In this document: positions 36,533 to 45,709 of the stretch, piece by piece
Layout: the number at the start of each line of letters is the position of its first letter
How positions within the stretch are numbered: position 1 is the stretch's first letter
Source of the DNA: Comamonas composti DSM 21721
GTDB lineage: Bacteria > Pseudomonadota > Gammaproteobacteria > Burkholderiales > Burkholderiaceae_C
Assembly (NCBI RefSeq): GCF_000429845.1
Contig: NZ_AUCQ01000007.1
Coordinates: forward strand, 124,001-188,000
Direction: 5' to 3'
DNA: 64,000 nucleotides
Notes under the pieces: generated by a model
Seen by the model: the letters and a program-made list of their open reading frames with translations, nothing else
Database searches by the model: none
Told to the model about the DNA's origin: nothing
Made by a program: the position numbers and the translations under genes

Positions 36533-37408
36533 TCAGCCCTGCTCGGACAGCAGGTCCTGCAAGGCCTTGATCTGCTGGCGCAGGCGCTCGTTCTCGGCCT
36601 CGAGCTCGGTCACACGCTCGCGCAGCTCTTGCGCGCTGGGCTGGGCCGCAGCCTCGTCTGCGGTACTGCTTTCTGCCTCGGGCTGAGCGGCCTTGGGCTT
36701 TTTCTTGGCTTCGCGCACGCGCTTGGCCGCCTGCTTGAGGCCTTCGGCGCCTTCGGCGGCCACGGCCTGCTGCTCTTGCACAGGCAGGCTGGCGACCACG
36801 GCAGCCGCATTCAGTGACAGGTCACCGGCCTTGACCGCAGCCACAACTTCGGGCGCGGCGTTTTGCTGGATCGTCTCTATGAGCTTGACCTGGGCCGCCG
36901 ACAGGCGTGCGGCGCGGGCCAGGGCTTCGCGCGTGTCCAGCGCCTCGTCGGGCACCTTGGCCACGCTGGCCAGGGCGGCGGCGACTGCCGGATCGGTCTC
37001 GCCCTCCCAGGGCGCCTGCTCGGCCGAGGCATCTGCGCCCTGCTCGGCCTTGGCGGCCTGCACGGCGGCGGCCGCTGCTGCGCGGCGCGCAGCAATGATT
37101 TCGCGCTTGCGCAAGGCCAGCACGCCGCGCTGAAAATCGGACACGCTGCGCCGGCCCAGGTGCTGGTCGATCATCCACAGGTGCACGTCATCCATGGTCT
37201 TGAACTGCGTGGCCTGGATGGTGTTGAACGGCAAGCCGTGCTTTTGGCAGATACCGTAGCGGTTGTGGCCGTCTATCAGCAGGTTGCCCCACAGCACGAG
37301 TGCGTCGCGGCAGCCTTCGGCGAGGATGCTGCGCTCTAGCGCCTCGTGCTCGTCGGCGGTCAGCGGGTCGATATAGGCCTTGAGTTCTTCGTTGACTTCT
37401 ATGTCCAT
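36533..37408 (-). CDS. ParB-like nuclease-domain protein (stand-alone)
   Basis: A 291-residue protein. The N-terminal part (about 1-75) has the ParB/Srx-like fold: IDPLTADEHEALERSILAEG, then LLIDGHNRYGICQKHGLPF, which is the GxxRxxA-like pocket region. A helical middle follows (LARAARLSAAQVKLIETIQQ), then an Ala/Glu/Lys-rich segment and a C-terminal coiled coil. There is no parA and no parS-like site nearby. Similar genes on Comamonadaceae chromosomes are called plasmid partition-related; the role here is unknown. A possible start at 37435 would add 9 residues. Confidence 0.72.
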   Translation of the reverse strand: MDIEVNEELKAYIDPLTADEHEALERSILAEGCRDALVLWGNLLIDGHNRYGICQKHGLPFNTIQATQFKTMDDVHLWMIDQHLGRRSVSDFQRGVLALRKREIIAARRAAAAAAVQAAKAEQGADASAEQAPWEGETDPAVAAALASVAKVPDEALDTREALARAARLSAAQVKLIETIQQNAAPEVVAAVKAGDLSLNAAAVVASLPVQEQQAVAAEGAEGLKQAAKRVREAKKKPKAAQPEAESSTADEAAAQPSAQELRERVTELEAENERLRQQIKALQDLLSEQG

Positions 37409-37458
37409 GGATTGCCACGGGCGCCTTGCAGGCACCCTGAATAAGAGATTGAAAAGGT

Positions 37459-37530
37459 GAGCTGTCAGCGCTTGCTATATCGAGGTTTCAGCATTCAATC
37501 ATGCTGAGATCTAGATAAGGCAAGCGGTAG
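37459..37530. repeat. Family B repeat, long form
   Basis: A gagctgtcagcgcttg half-site faces caagcggtagcagctatc. The centre holds a gcattcaatcatgctgag hairpin. It fills the gap between the ParB-like gene start and the trhP stop. Confidence 0.7.
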
Positions 37531-37546
37531 CAGCTATCAAATTGAT

Positions 37547-38914
37547 TTAGAGCAGGCGCGCAATCAAGGCACCGTCCACCGGGCCTTGCAGCGGAATACG
37601 CACGCGCACGGGGTTGCCCTGGGCGACCTGCACGCTCTGGCCTTCGAGGTCGAACATGCTCTCCAGCAAGACCTGGCGATTGCCCGAGGGATGGATGATC
37701 TCCAGCGTATCGCCCACGGCAAAGCGGTTCTTGGTCTCGACCTCGGCCAGGCCGTCCTCGTAGCCGCGCACCTCGCCCACGAAGTGGCTGCGCTGCAGAA
37801 CGCTGTGGCCGGTCTCGTAATTCTGGTAGTCGTTGGCGGGACGGCGCTCCAGCAGGCCGCCCGTATAGCCACGGTTGGCCAGGCCTTCGAGCTCGGTGAT
37901 CAGGTGCGGGTTGAAGGGGCGTCCCGCGACCGCATCGTCGATGGCGCGGCGATAGACCTGGGCCGTGCGCGCCACGTAGTACAGGCTCTTGGTGCGGCCC
38001 TCGATCTTGAGCGAGTCCACGCCAATTTTGGCCAGGCGCTCCACATGCTCGACGGCACGCAAGTCCTTGGAGTTCATGATGTAGGTGCCGTGCTCATCTT
38101 CCATGATGGGCATGAGCTCGCCGGGACGGCCCTTTTCCTCGATCAGATAGACCTGGTCGGCCTTGGGGTGGCGCTGGCCGCTGCCGCAGGTGCTGCCGAA
38201 CTGCTGGTCGGCCTCGTCCTTGGCCGTGGCAAAGTCGAAGTCCTGCTCCATGGCCTGGGCCAGGGCCTCGCCGGTATTCGGGTCCACGCCCGCATCATGG
38301 GTCTTGTACTCCCAGCGGCAGGCATTGGTGCAGGTGCCCTGGTTGGGGTCGCGCCGGTTGAAGTAGCCCGACAGCAGGCAGCGGCCCGAATAGGCAATGC
38401 ACAGCGCGCCGTGCACAAAGACTTCGAGCTCCATGTCCGGGCATTCCTGGCGCACCTTCTCGATCTCGTCCAGCGACAACTCGCGCGAGAGGATGATGCG
38501 CGAGACGCCCGCCTGCTGCCAGAACTTCACCGTAGCCCAGTTCGTGGTGTTGGCCTGCACGGAGAGATGGATTTCGGTCTCTGGCCATTTCTCCTTGACC
38601 ATCATGATGAGGCCCGGGTCGGCCATGATGAAGGCATCGGGCTTGCACTCGATCACGGGCTCGATGTCACGCAGATAGGTGCGCACCTTGTCGTTGTGCG
38701 CGATGAGGTTGCTGGTGACGAAGAACTTCTTGCCGCGCGCATGGGCTTCGGCGATGCCCTGGGCAATCTGCTCCAGGCGAAATTCATTGTTGCGCGCGCG
38801 CAGAGAGTAGCGCGGCTGGCCGGCATACACGGCATCGGCACCAAAGTCATAGGCCGCACGCATCTTGTCCAGTGAGCCAGCAGGCAGCAGCAGTTCGGGG
38901 GCTTTGAGGGTCAT
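37547..38914 (-). CDS. trhP: tRNA hydroxylation protein TrhP (YegQ, peptidase U32 family)
   Basis: A 455-residue protein of the U32 family. The cysteine cluster is characteristic: HGALCIAYSGRCLLSGYFN followed by RRDPNQGTCTNACRWEY, nearly identical to YegQ. In E. coli, YegQ/TrhP is needed for prephenate-dependent 5-hydroxyuridine formation at tRNA position 34; that role is transferred by family. The start at 38914 (MTLKAPELLLPAGSL) matches the family; an upstream in-frame ATG at 39013 would add 33 residues without homology. Confidence 0.9.
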   Translation of the reverse strand: MTLKAPELLLPAGSLDKMRAAYDFGADAVYAGQPRYSLRARNNEFRLEQIAQGIAEAHARGKKFFVTSNLIAHNDKVRTYLRDIEPVIECKPDAFIMADPGLIMMVKEKWPETEIHLSVQANTTNWATVKFWQQAGVSRIILSRELSLDEIEKVRQECPDMELEVFVHGALCIAYSGRCLLSGYFNRRDPNQGTCTNACRWEYKTHDAGVDPNTGEALAQAMEQDFDFATAKDEADQQFGSTCGSGQRHPKADQVYLIEEKGRPGELMPIMEDEHGTYIMNSKDLRAVEHVERLAKIGVDSLKIEGRTKSLYYVARTAQVYRRAIDDAVAGRPFNPHLITELEGLANRGYTGGLLERRPANDYQNYETGHSVLQRSHFVGEVRGYEDGLAEVETKNRFAVGDTLEIIHPSGNRQVLLESMFDLEGQSVQVAQGNPVRVRIPLQGPVDGALIARLL

Positions 38915-39496
38915 GATGGCCCGTATTGTCCCGCATCGGCATCGCCCCCTCGGCTGCCAAGGGGGACTGGGCACAAAGCTTTCTGACTTTTTGCCCAGGC
39001 ACCGTGCAGACACTTTAGAGCGTGTTCACGATCTCTACACGCCTCTGGTGGCTTTGCGCGCAAACCGCAGACAGTGACTGGCCCATATACACAAAAACCA
39101 TGCTTTCCCTGTCGCCGGGAGGCATCGAAAAGCAATGAATCGTGAAACGCCCATTCCGCTTCGGACGCTTTATGCGCGCCCCGCCATTCATTCAATCCAG
39201 ACAAGCATTTGATTCCCAAGGCATTCCACACAAATAAACAATCTCACCTATGAAATGTCAAAAACAAATATACACATTGCTTCACACACATAAACATTTC
39301 AATCCATGGAAAAGAGGTTTATTTGCATTTTAAATCATCTTGTTACCATAAGATTTGGACTATCCAAACGGACAAAGAAATAGAAGAAATTTAAAAACTC
39401 TTACTGTTTCATCACACCGATGGATAGGGTGCGAGATTTTGACAATGAATATCGCACACCTCTTTGTTTATTCAACTTTTCAATAGATCTGCAACT
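38915..39496. other. AT-rich promoter region of the fimbrial cluster
   Basis: A 582-bp gap. A family A arm lies at 39017-39035. From about 39190 the sequence becomes strikingly AT-rich. It contains a tttgga-cta-tccaaa hairpin (39354-39368) and a ttgaca hexamer at 39439-39444, about 50 bp before the pilin ATG, but no well-spaced -10 hexamer was found. I saw no pair of inverted repeats that would make a phase-switch. Confidence 0.5.
39017..39035. repeat. Family A single arm
   Basis: agagcgtgttcacgatctc is a full 19-base arm followed by tacac, without a partner arm nearby. Confidence 0.7.
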
Positions 39497-40045
39497 ATGA
39501 AATCGAAAATCATCACTGCTCTGGTCGTCATGGGTGCTGCCACTGCTTCGCAATTCGCCGCGGCAGCCGATGGCACCATCACCTTCAATGGCCAGGTCAC
39601 TGCCCAGACCTGCACGATCAATGGCAATGGCTCCGGCAGCAAGGACTTCACCGTCACCCTGCCCACCGTCTCCACCAGCGCCCTGGCCGCAGCCGGTGCA
39701 ACAGCCGGCCGTACGGCTTTCAACATTGCGCTGACCAACTGCACGCCCGCTTCGGGCTCGGTGCACACCTTCTTCGAACCCGGCCCCACGGTGAACCTCA
39801 CCACCGGTCAGCTGCGCGTGGCAGCAGGCGCAAACTCCGCGACCAATGTCGAAATCGGCCTGCTGAACGACGACTTCAGCGCCATCAAGGCCGGCGCCGC
39901 CGACGCCTCGCAGAACTCCAAGCCTGCCAACATCAGCGCCACCGGCACGGCCACCCTGCCCTACTTTGCGCAATATGTGGCCACCGGTGTTGCCGGAGCC
40001 GGCGCTGCCAACTCCAGCGTTCAATACACGCTGGTTTATCAGTGA
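39497..40045 (+). CDS. Type 1-like major fimbrial subunit, copy 1
   Basis: A 182-residue pilin. The signal peptide (about residues 1-24) ends QFAAAA. The mature N-terminus DGTITFNGQVTAQTCTING resembles the donor strand of chaperone-usher pilins, with the conserved disulfide pair (Cys in QTCTI and in LTNCTPASG). It ends YTLVYQ, the usual aromatic-rich C-terminal beta strand. It shares long stretches with the pilin at 44935 (for instance VHTFFEPGPTV and AADASQNSK / AADTAQNSK). A strong terminator after the stop probably limits read-through into the chaperone gene. Confidence 0.93.
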   Translation: MKSKIITALVVMGAATASQFAAAADGTITFNGQVTAQTCTINGNGSGSKDFTVTLPTVSTSALAAAGATAGRTAFNIALTNCTPASGSVHTFFEPGPTVNLTTGQLRVAAGANSATNVEIGLLNDDFSAIKAGAADASQNSKPANISATGTATLPYFAQYVATGVAGAGAANSSVQYTLVYQ

Positions 40046-40089
40046 TCCACTCAAAAAAACGCTGATTAGCGCAGTCCAAAGCTAAGTCC

Positions 40090-40118
40090 AAAAGGGCGGA
40101 CTTTTGTCCGCCCTTTTT
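40090..40118 (+). terminator. Intrinsic terminator/attenuator after the first pilin
   Basis: A perfect stem, aaagggcggac / gtccgcccttt, with a tttt loop and a T-rich 3' side lies 45 bp after the pilin stop and 37 bp before the chaperone start. It would let pilin exceed the assembly proteins in amount. Confidence 0.9.
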
Positions 40119-40154
40119 CCTCGGCGCCATCAGAATTCATTTTGAGTCTTCCTC

Positions 40155-40928
40155 ATGAAAATCAAAAAAATCATCAAGACTGCGGCCACTGCAATATGTG
40201 CCGCATGGCTGAGCTATATTCCAGCCCTCTCCCAGGCCTCGGTGGTAATCGGTGGCACGCGCGTGGTTTATGAGGCCAAGGAAACCGAAGTCACGCTCAA
40301 ACTGACCAATCCGGGCCAATCGCCTGCGCTGGTACAGGCCTGGGTAGACGCAGGCAATACAGGCACGGCCCCTGCAGATATCAATGTGCCCTTTACCGTG
40401 ACGCCTCCGATGTCACGCCTAGATCCGACCAAGGCCCAGACTCTGCGCATCGTCTATACGGGCGAGCCGCTGCCAACGGATCGTGAGTCCGTGTTCTGGC
40501 TCAACGTCCTCGAAATCCCCCCCAAGCCCAGTGCCGACGAAGCTGACACCAACAAGATCCAGCTGGCATTTCGCTCACGCATCAAGCTGTTCTACCGCCC
40601 GGCCGACCTCAAGGGCAAGCCCGAAGAAGCCGCATCCCAGCTGCGCTGGAAGCTCATCAAGCAAGAGGGCAAACCGGCCATCGAGGTCCACAACCCCACA
40701 CCGTTTCATGTCTCGCTCACCGAGATCAGCGTGCACTCTGCCGGCAAGCAAGCCACGTTCGACGACGGCGGCATGGTCGACCCCGGAAAAACCGAGATCT
40801 TTGTCCTCAAGGGCGAGGCATCCGATGTACCAGGAGCCAGCGTGCACCACCGCTCCCTGAACGACTACGGCGGCCCCGTCGAAGGCCAGACCTTGCTGCA
40901 CCCCGAAGCCCCGGGCAAGACCCAATAA
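40155..40928 (+). CDS. Periplasmic fimbrial chaperone (PapD family)
   Basis: A 257-residue chaperone that binds pilins in the periplasm by donor-strand complementation. The signal peptide (about 1-29) ends QAS. The two Ig-like domains carry the family motifs VIGGTRVVYEAKETEVTLKLTN, VTPPMSRLDPTKAQTLRIVY and SVFWLNVLEIPP, including the arginine that anchors the pilin C-terminus. The C-terminal half includes IEVHNPTPFHVSLTEI. It precedes the usher by about 130 bp. Confidence 0.93.
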   Translation: MKIKKIIKTAATAICAAWLSYIPALSQASVVIGGTRVVYEAKETEVTLKLTNPGQSPALVQAWVDAGNTGTAPADINVPFTVTPPMSRLDPTKAQTLRIVYTGEPLPTDRESVFWLNVLEIPPKPSADEADTNKIQLAFRSRIKLFYRPADLKGKPEEAASQLRWKLIKQEGKPAIEVHNPTPFHVSLTEISVHSAGKQATFDDGGMVDPGKTEIFVLKGEASDVPGASVHHRSLNDYGGPVEGQTLLHPEAPGKTQ

Positions 40929-41060
40929 CTCCCCTCATAGCTGACAGCCCAGGCCAGCGACCTGAAACAGGCACCGGATGTCAGCGCCCTATTCCCAGCC
41001 GAGTCCGTCTGCCTGCACCTGCGGGCCACTGGACGGCGGCTTGCACACGGATTGACTGCT

Positions 41061-43643
41061 GTGATCCAACGAATACTCCTATCGCCGTTGTCTGCCCCCC
41101 GGTGCCCCTTCCCGCTGAGCCTGCTTGCGCTGTCTCTGTTCGCTGCCGCCAGCATGGCCGCAGAAACACCCGGGGGCACGACCTATGTTGCCGAAGTCGA
41201 ATTCAACGACCAGTTTCTGCAGCAGCCCGGCGGCACCCCCATTGACGTCAGCCGCTTCCAGAAAGGCAACCCTGCCATTCCCGGTGAATACAGCGCCGAC
41301 TTGTTCGTCAATACCGCCTGGCTGGGCCGCCGCAGAATCACGCTGCGCCAGATCGGCGATAACCATAACAATGTCCAGCCCTGCTTCGATGCGGATCTGC
41401 TGCAGCAAATCGGCGTGGATCTGCAAAAGCTCTCCGCCGAAGCCTCACAGAAGCTCGAAGAGCCGAGCCATGCCTGCCTGGTCCTGGCATCGCTGATTCC
41501 CGATGCCACAGCCGTGTTCGACAACGGGGAGCAGCGGCTCGACATCAGCGTGCCCCAGATCGTCATGCGCCATGCGGCACGCGGCTATGTCGATCCCAAA
41601 TACTGGAGCGACGGCATCCCCGCAGCCTTGCTGCAATACAACGCCAACGTCTATCGCAGCGAAAGCCTCGGGCGCTCCAACACCCAATCCTTCATGGGGG
41701 TCATCGCCGGCCTGAACTACGGCCCCTGGCGTCTGCGCCACAACGGCAACTTCACCCATTCATCGGTCAACGGCTCGCACTACCAGAGCACGCAAACCTA
41801 TCTGCAACGCTCCCTGGCGAGCATCAAATCCCGCCTGACTCTTGGCGAGGCATTCACCGACGGCAGCATGTTCGACAGCGTGGGCTTCAGAGGCATCCAG
41901 CTGGCCAGCGACGAACGCATGTTCCCCGAATCACAGCGCGGCTACGCACCCACGATCCATGGTGTGGCCAACAGCAATGCCCTGGTTCAGGTCCGCCAGA
42001 ACGGCAACATCATCTACACCACCAACGTCGCCCCCGGAGCCTTCGAGATCAACGACCTCTATCCCACGGGATATGGCGGCGACCTCGATGTAAGCGTGAC
42101 CGAGGCCGATGGCCGAGTCCAGTCCTTCAAGGTTCCCTATGCGGCGGCCGTCAACGCCCTGCGCCCCGGCGTCACCCAGTACAGCCTCACGGTAGGCCAG
42201 TATCGCAATGCCTACCTCTCCAGCAATGCGGGTCTGGCTCAGGGCACCATCAAGCATGGCTTTACCAACCTGCTCACAGGCTATGGCGGCCTGACGATCG
42301 CCAAGCACTACTACTCGGCCCTGCTGGGCGCGGCCTTCAACACCGATTTCGGCGCCCTGGGCTTTGACATCACGCACGCCTCGGCCACCCTGCCCGACCA
42401 GAAGGTCAGCACCGGCCGAAGCATCAAGCTGTCCTACAGCAAGCTCATAGCCCCCACCGACACGAACATCACGCTGGCCGCTTACCGCTACTCGAGCAAA
42501 GGCTTTTTAAGCCTGCAAGATGCCATGCAGCGGCAAGAGCCCACGGACATCTCCATCCACAACATGATGCGCGGCGGCATTCAGCGTGGACAATTCCAGG
42601 CCGTGCTCAACCAGAGCCTGCGCCCGGGCTGGGGCTCGTTCTATCTCTCTGGTTCCACCGTGGACTACTGGAACCGCAGCGGTCGCGACACCCAGTTCCA
42701 GGCAGGCTACAACAACAGCTTTCGCTCGATCGGCTACGGCCTCTCCGCCGGACGCCAGTTCGACGCCCTGCGCGGCCGCTGGGACAACCGCATCACGCTC
42801 AACATCTCCGTCCCCCTGAGCTTTGGCGCACATACGGTCTACAGCTCCACCAGCCTGCAGCACGACTCCAATGGCAATTCCCAGATTCAGCAGTCCATCT
42901 CGGGCTCGCTGGGCGTGGACCACGCGCTGAACTACGGCCTCAACATCGGCCACAGCAGCGGTGACGGCGTCAAGAGCAGCAATACGGTCGGCGGCAATCT
43001 TTCCTACCTGTCGCCCTACGCAACGCTGACGGCCAACGCCTCCAAGGGAACGGACTACACACAGTACGGCGCAGGCCTGGCGGGCGGCGTGGTCGCCTAT
43101 GGCGGCGGTGTGGTGCTCACGCCCCTCATGGGCGAGACGATAGGCATCGTGGAGGCAGAAGGTGCCAGTGGCGCGCGCGTCACGGCCGGCAGCGGCCTGC
43201 GCGTGGACCGTTTCGGCCATGCGCTGGTCTCTGGCCTGACACCATTTTCAAGCAACGAAGTCGAGCTCGACCCCAAGGGCCTGCCCATGAGCGTGGAGCT
43301 CAAGTCCACAACACAGCGCGTGGCCCCCACGGCAGGCGCCGTGGTCAAGCTCAAGTTCGAGACCGAAGGCGGCGGCCGCGCAGTGCTGCTGCGCGCCAGC
43401 CTCAGCGACGGCAAGCCCGTGCCCTTTGGCGCCCAGGTGCTGGATGCCGATGCACAAAACGTGGGCACGGTGGCGCAGGCCGGCCGCATTGTGCTGCGCG
43501 GAGTGCGCAGCGACACCGCCACGCTGCAGGTCAAGTGGGGAGAGGCCGCGGCCGAGAACTGCTCGCTCAGCTATGCCCTGCCCGAAGAATCCAAGCAAGA
43601 CAAACAACTGTGGACCAATATGGAGGCGGTATGCCGCAATTGA
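41061..43643 (+). CDS. Outer-membrane fimbrial usher (FimD/PapC family)
   Basis: An 860-residue outer-membrane pore and assembly platform for pili. The signal peptide ends about SMAAE. The N-terminal domain starts YVAEVEFNDQFLQ with DVSRFQKGNPAIPGEYSADLFVN. The beta barrel contains FRGIQLASDERMFPESQRGYAPTIHG and the plug-linked VAPGAFEINDLYPTGYGGDLDVSV. The end is ENCSLSYALP-like. A GTG at 41061 is preferred over a TTG at 41052; neither has a strong ribosome site. The last 13 bases overlap the adhesin gene. Confidence 0.93.
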   Translation: MIQRILLSPLSAPRCPFPLSLLALSLFAAASMAAETPGGTTYVAEVEFNDQFLQQPGGTPIDVSRFQKGNPAIPGEYSADLFVNTAWLGRRRITLRQIGDNHNNVQPCFDADLLQQIGVDLQKLSAEASQKLEEPSHACLVLASLIPDATAVFDNGEQRLDISVPQIVMRHAARGYVDPKYWSDGIPAALLQYNANVYRSESLGRSNTQSFMGVIAGLNYGPWRLRHNGNFTHSSVNGSHYQSTQTYLQRSLASIKSRLTLGEAFTDGSMFDSVGFRGIQLASDERMFPESQRGYAPTIHGVANSNALVQVRQNGNIIYTTNVAPGAFEINDLYPTGYGGDLDVSVTEADGRVQSFKVPYAAAVNALRPGVTQYSLTVGQYRNAYLSSNAGLAQGTIKHGFTNLLTGYGGLTIAKHYYSALLGAAFNTDFGALGFDITHASATLPDQKVSTGRSIKLSYSKLIAPTDTNITLAAYRYSSKGFLSLQDAMQRQEPTDISIHNMMRGGIQRGQFQAVLNQSLRPGWGSFYLSGSTVDYWNRSGRDTQFQAGYNNSFRSIGYGLSAGRQFDALRGRWDNRITLNISVPLSFGAHTVYSSTSLQHDSNGNSQIQQSISGSLGVDHALNYGLNIGHSSGDGVKSSNTVGGNLSYLSPYATLTANASKGTDYTQYGAGLAGGVVAYGGGVVLTPLMGETIGIVEAEGASGARVTAGSGLRVDRFGHALVSGLTPFSSNEVELDPKGLPMSVELKSTTQRVAPTAGAVVKLKFETEGGGRAVLLRASLSDGKPVPFGAQVLDADAQNVGTVAQAGRIVLRGVRSDTATLQVKWGEAAAENCSLSYALPEESKQDKQLWTNMEAVCRN

Positions 43644-44830
43644 TCAATAAAAAAAAGATACCGGTAAAAAGCGGCAAGAAAAAAATGAATGGACAGCCGA
43701 TTTTCATGAGCAATGGAGCAATATCCTGGGCGGCCACAGCCTTTGTACTGGCGTGCAGTCTCCACAGCACCGATGCAAAAGCCCAGCAAGGTTGCTCTGA
43801 TGGGGGCCCCGCGACTATCTATTTTCAGATGCCCTCCTCCATAACCGTTCAACCCAGCACTGCGGACAAAACGGTATTGACCCCATGGGTCAAAGCTGCA
43901 GGAAGATCATTTTCCTGCACAGCGAGTTCCCGCTATCGAGCCCACTATATGGGATTTACCTCCCCAGGCAACCTTGAAGAACTGGCTGCAGGCAAATATC
44001 AGGACATACCCTCGCCAGGAATTTCCAGTGCCACTGCTGTTTATAAGTCCAATCTTTCCGGCATAGGTGTTGCAGTTACATGGCGAACCTATGACTCGCG
44101 ATGCGGTTGGTATCCTTGGTATAGCGGTTATGGTGGAAATCTAAAGGGCCATAACATATTTGACATGCCTGCGAATAATATATACAACCAAGGAAATATT
44201 TGCCCTCCGCTTTTATCAGGTAGCGCCGTCTTTAAAGACGAAGCCATGGTGGCACTGGTCAAGATTGGCACGATCATTTCTGGGCGGGTAACAGGAACAA
44301 CAGGCAGCGGAATCGTTGCCATGTCAGGCCTGGGAGTCGATGACACCAAATCAGGGCACGCCTGGTTCAATCTTGTGGGAAGAAATACCTATTATCTGAC
44401 TCCGACCATGGTCAAGGGAGCCACTTGCACCACGCCGAATGTGACGGTCAACCTGGGGAAGCATCCACAATCCAGCTTTAATGGTATAGGCTCCACAACT
44501 CCATCGGTTCCATTCAATATTGATCTAAAGGACTGCCCGGCGGGAATCCAGAATATTGCATATACATTGGATGCAACGAGTCCCGTCATCAGCTCCTCTC
44601 AAGGAATTATTTCACTTTCAGCCAATGCGACAGCAAAGGGTATAGGAGTTCAGGTCAAGAGGTCTGATAACAGCGCGCTTGATATTTCTTATGCACATAC
44701 ACTGACAGGCATAAAACCCAGCGGGGGAAACTATACCATACCACTCAAGGCTTCTTATTACCAGAGCGGTGCCTCGGTCACACCTGGATCGGCGAATGCC
44801 AGCATGACTTTCACGATCAATTATTTTTAA
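43631..44830 (+). CDS. Fimbrial tip adhesin (two-domain, FimH-like)
   Basis: A 399-residue secreted protein. The start at 43631 is chosen for its ggagg site inside the usher gene's 3' end; that gives a long basic leader before the signal peptide, so inner ATGs at 43685 and 43709 remain possible. After cleavage (near DAKAQ) a Tyr/Trp-rich N-terminal lectin-like domain contains six or so cysteines (for example SFSC, SRCGWYPWYSG, GNICPP). From about residue 270 (GATCTTPNVTVNLG ... LKDCPAG ... TFTINYF) a pilin domain follows. It is clearly AT-richer than its neighbours. The receptor is unknown. Confidence 0.85.
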   Translation: MPQLINKKKIPVKSGKKKMNGQPIFMSNGAISWAATAFVLACSLHSTDAKAQQGCSDGGPATIYFQMPSSITVQPSTADKTVLTPWVKAAGRSFSCTASSRYRAHYMGFTSPGNLEELAAGKYQDIPSPGISSATAVYKSNLSGIGVAVTWRTYDSRCGWYPWYSGYGGNLKGHNIFDMPANNIYNQGNICPPLLSGSAVFKDEAMVALVKIGTIISGRVTGTTGSGIVAMSGLGVDDTKSGHAWFNLVGRNTYYLTPTMVKGATCTTPNVTVNLGKHPQSSFNGIGSTTPSVPFNIDLKDCPAGIQNIAYTLDATSPVISSSQGIISLSANATAKGIGVQVKRSDNSALDISYAHTLTGIKPSGGNYTIPLKASYYQSGASVTPGSANASMTFTINYF

Positions 44831-44934
44831 TATCAGGAGATCAATAAAACCACCCATACCGTTTTTTTATTTCCTTCAATATATATTTCACCCGGCAATC
44901 AAATGCCTTCCTATTAATCCACTTCAGTTAAAAA

Positions 44935-45477
44935 ATGAACTCCAAAATAATTTCAGCACTCGCCTTCACAAGCATGATCAGCATTTCCCCATTCGCTGCA
45001 GCGGCCGACGGAAATATAGCGATCGCAGGCAACGTGACCGCCCAAACCTGCGTCATCAATGGCAATAACAGCAACAACAAGGACTTCTCGGTCACGCTGC
45101 CGACGGTGACGACCAGCCAGTTGCTGAGCACAGGTCAGACGGCAGGCCGCGTGGCTTTTGACATCAAGCTCAGCTCCTGCACCCCCGCATCCGGCAACGT
45201 CCACACCTTCTTCGAACCCGGCCCGACCGTGGACATGGCTACGGGCAATCTGATCCTGGCTACCGGTGGTGCAGGCAACGTGCAGATCGGTCTGCTCAAT
45301 GACGATTTGTCGGTCATCAAGATTGGTGCCGCGGACACAGCCCAGAACTCCAAGGCCGCCGCCATCAGCGCCGCCGGCACGGCCACCCTGCCCTACCACG
45401 CCCAATATGTGGCCACGGGTGCCTCCACCGCTGGCGTGGCGAACACCAGCGTCATGTACTCGCTGGTCTACCAGTGA
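44935..45477 (+). CDS. Type 1-like major fimbrial subunit, copy 2
   Basis: A 180-residue pilin, paralogous to the one at 39497. The signal peptide (about 1-23) ends FAAAA; the mature part has DGNIAIAGNVTAQTCVING, the disulfide pair and the ending MYSLVYQ. Most C-terminal blocks match copy 1 (VHTFFEPGPTV, QIGLLNDDLS / EIGLLNDDFS). It is the last gene of the cluster. Coding two major subunits in one chaperone-usher locus could allow pilus antigenic or functional switching. Confidence 0.93.
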   Translation: MNSKIISALAFTSMISISPFAAAADGNIAIAGNVTAQTCVINGNNSNNKDFSVTLPTVTTSQLLSTGQTAGRVAFDIKLSSCTPASGNVHTFFEPGPTVDMATGNLILATGGAGNVQIGLLNDDLSVIKIGAADTAQNSKAAAISAAGTATLPYHAQYVATGASTAGVANTSVMYSLVYQ

Positions 45478-45571
45478 TGGCATGGCCGGATCGACCGGGG
45501 TCCCGAAGCCGCAGCGCATGAACGGGACAGAGCCCTGCGGCCGGCCCATTGTTTGATCCGGTGTTGGAATA

Positions 45572-45628
45572 AGAGCGTGTTCACGATCTCCTCGCGGCGC
45601 ACCTGCGTAGAGATCGTGAACACGCTCT
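45572..45628. repeat. Family A palindromic repeat, short form, perfect arms
   Basis: agagcgtgttcacgatctc (45572-45590) and its exact reverse complement (45610-45628) enclose 19 bases, ctcgcggcgcacctgcgta. It lies downstream of the second pilin gene. Confidence 0.9.
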
Positions 45629-45664
45629 AAGCCTTCAGCAGACCTCAGTACAGGCTGACAGAAA

Positions 45665-45709
45665 CAGAAACGCAAACAGGGCCGAACCACGGCCCTGTTT
45701 GCGTTTCTG
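45665..45709. terminator. Perfect 20-bp stem-loop after the fimbrial cluster
   Basis: cagaaacgcaaacagggccg (45665-45684) is followed by aacca and then its exact reverse complement (45690-45709). The stem is long enough to stop or protect the fimbrial transcript. It has no T-run, so factor-independent termination is not certain; an IS or repeat remnant is an alternative. Confidence 0.55.

Noticed and set aside
39190-39496. Phase-variable invertible promoter of the fimbrial cluster
   Set aside because: No pair of matching inverted repeats or recombinase gene was found near the AT-rich region; only a short 6-bp hairpin is present.
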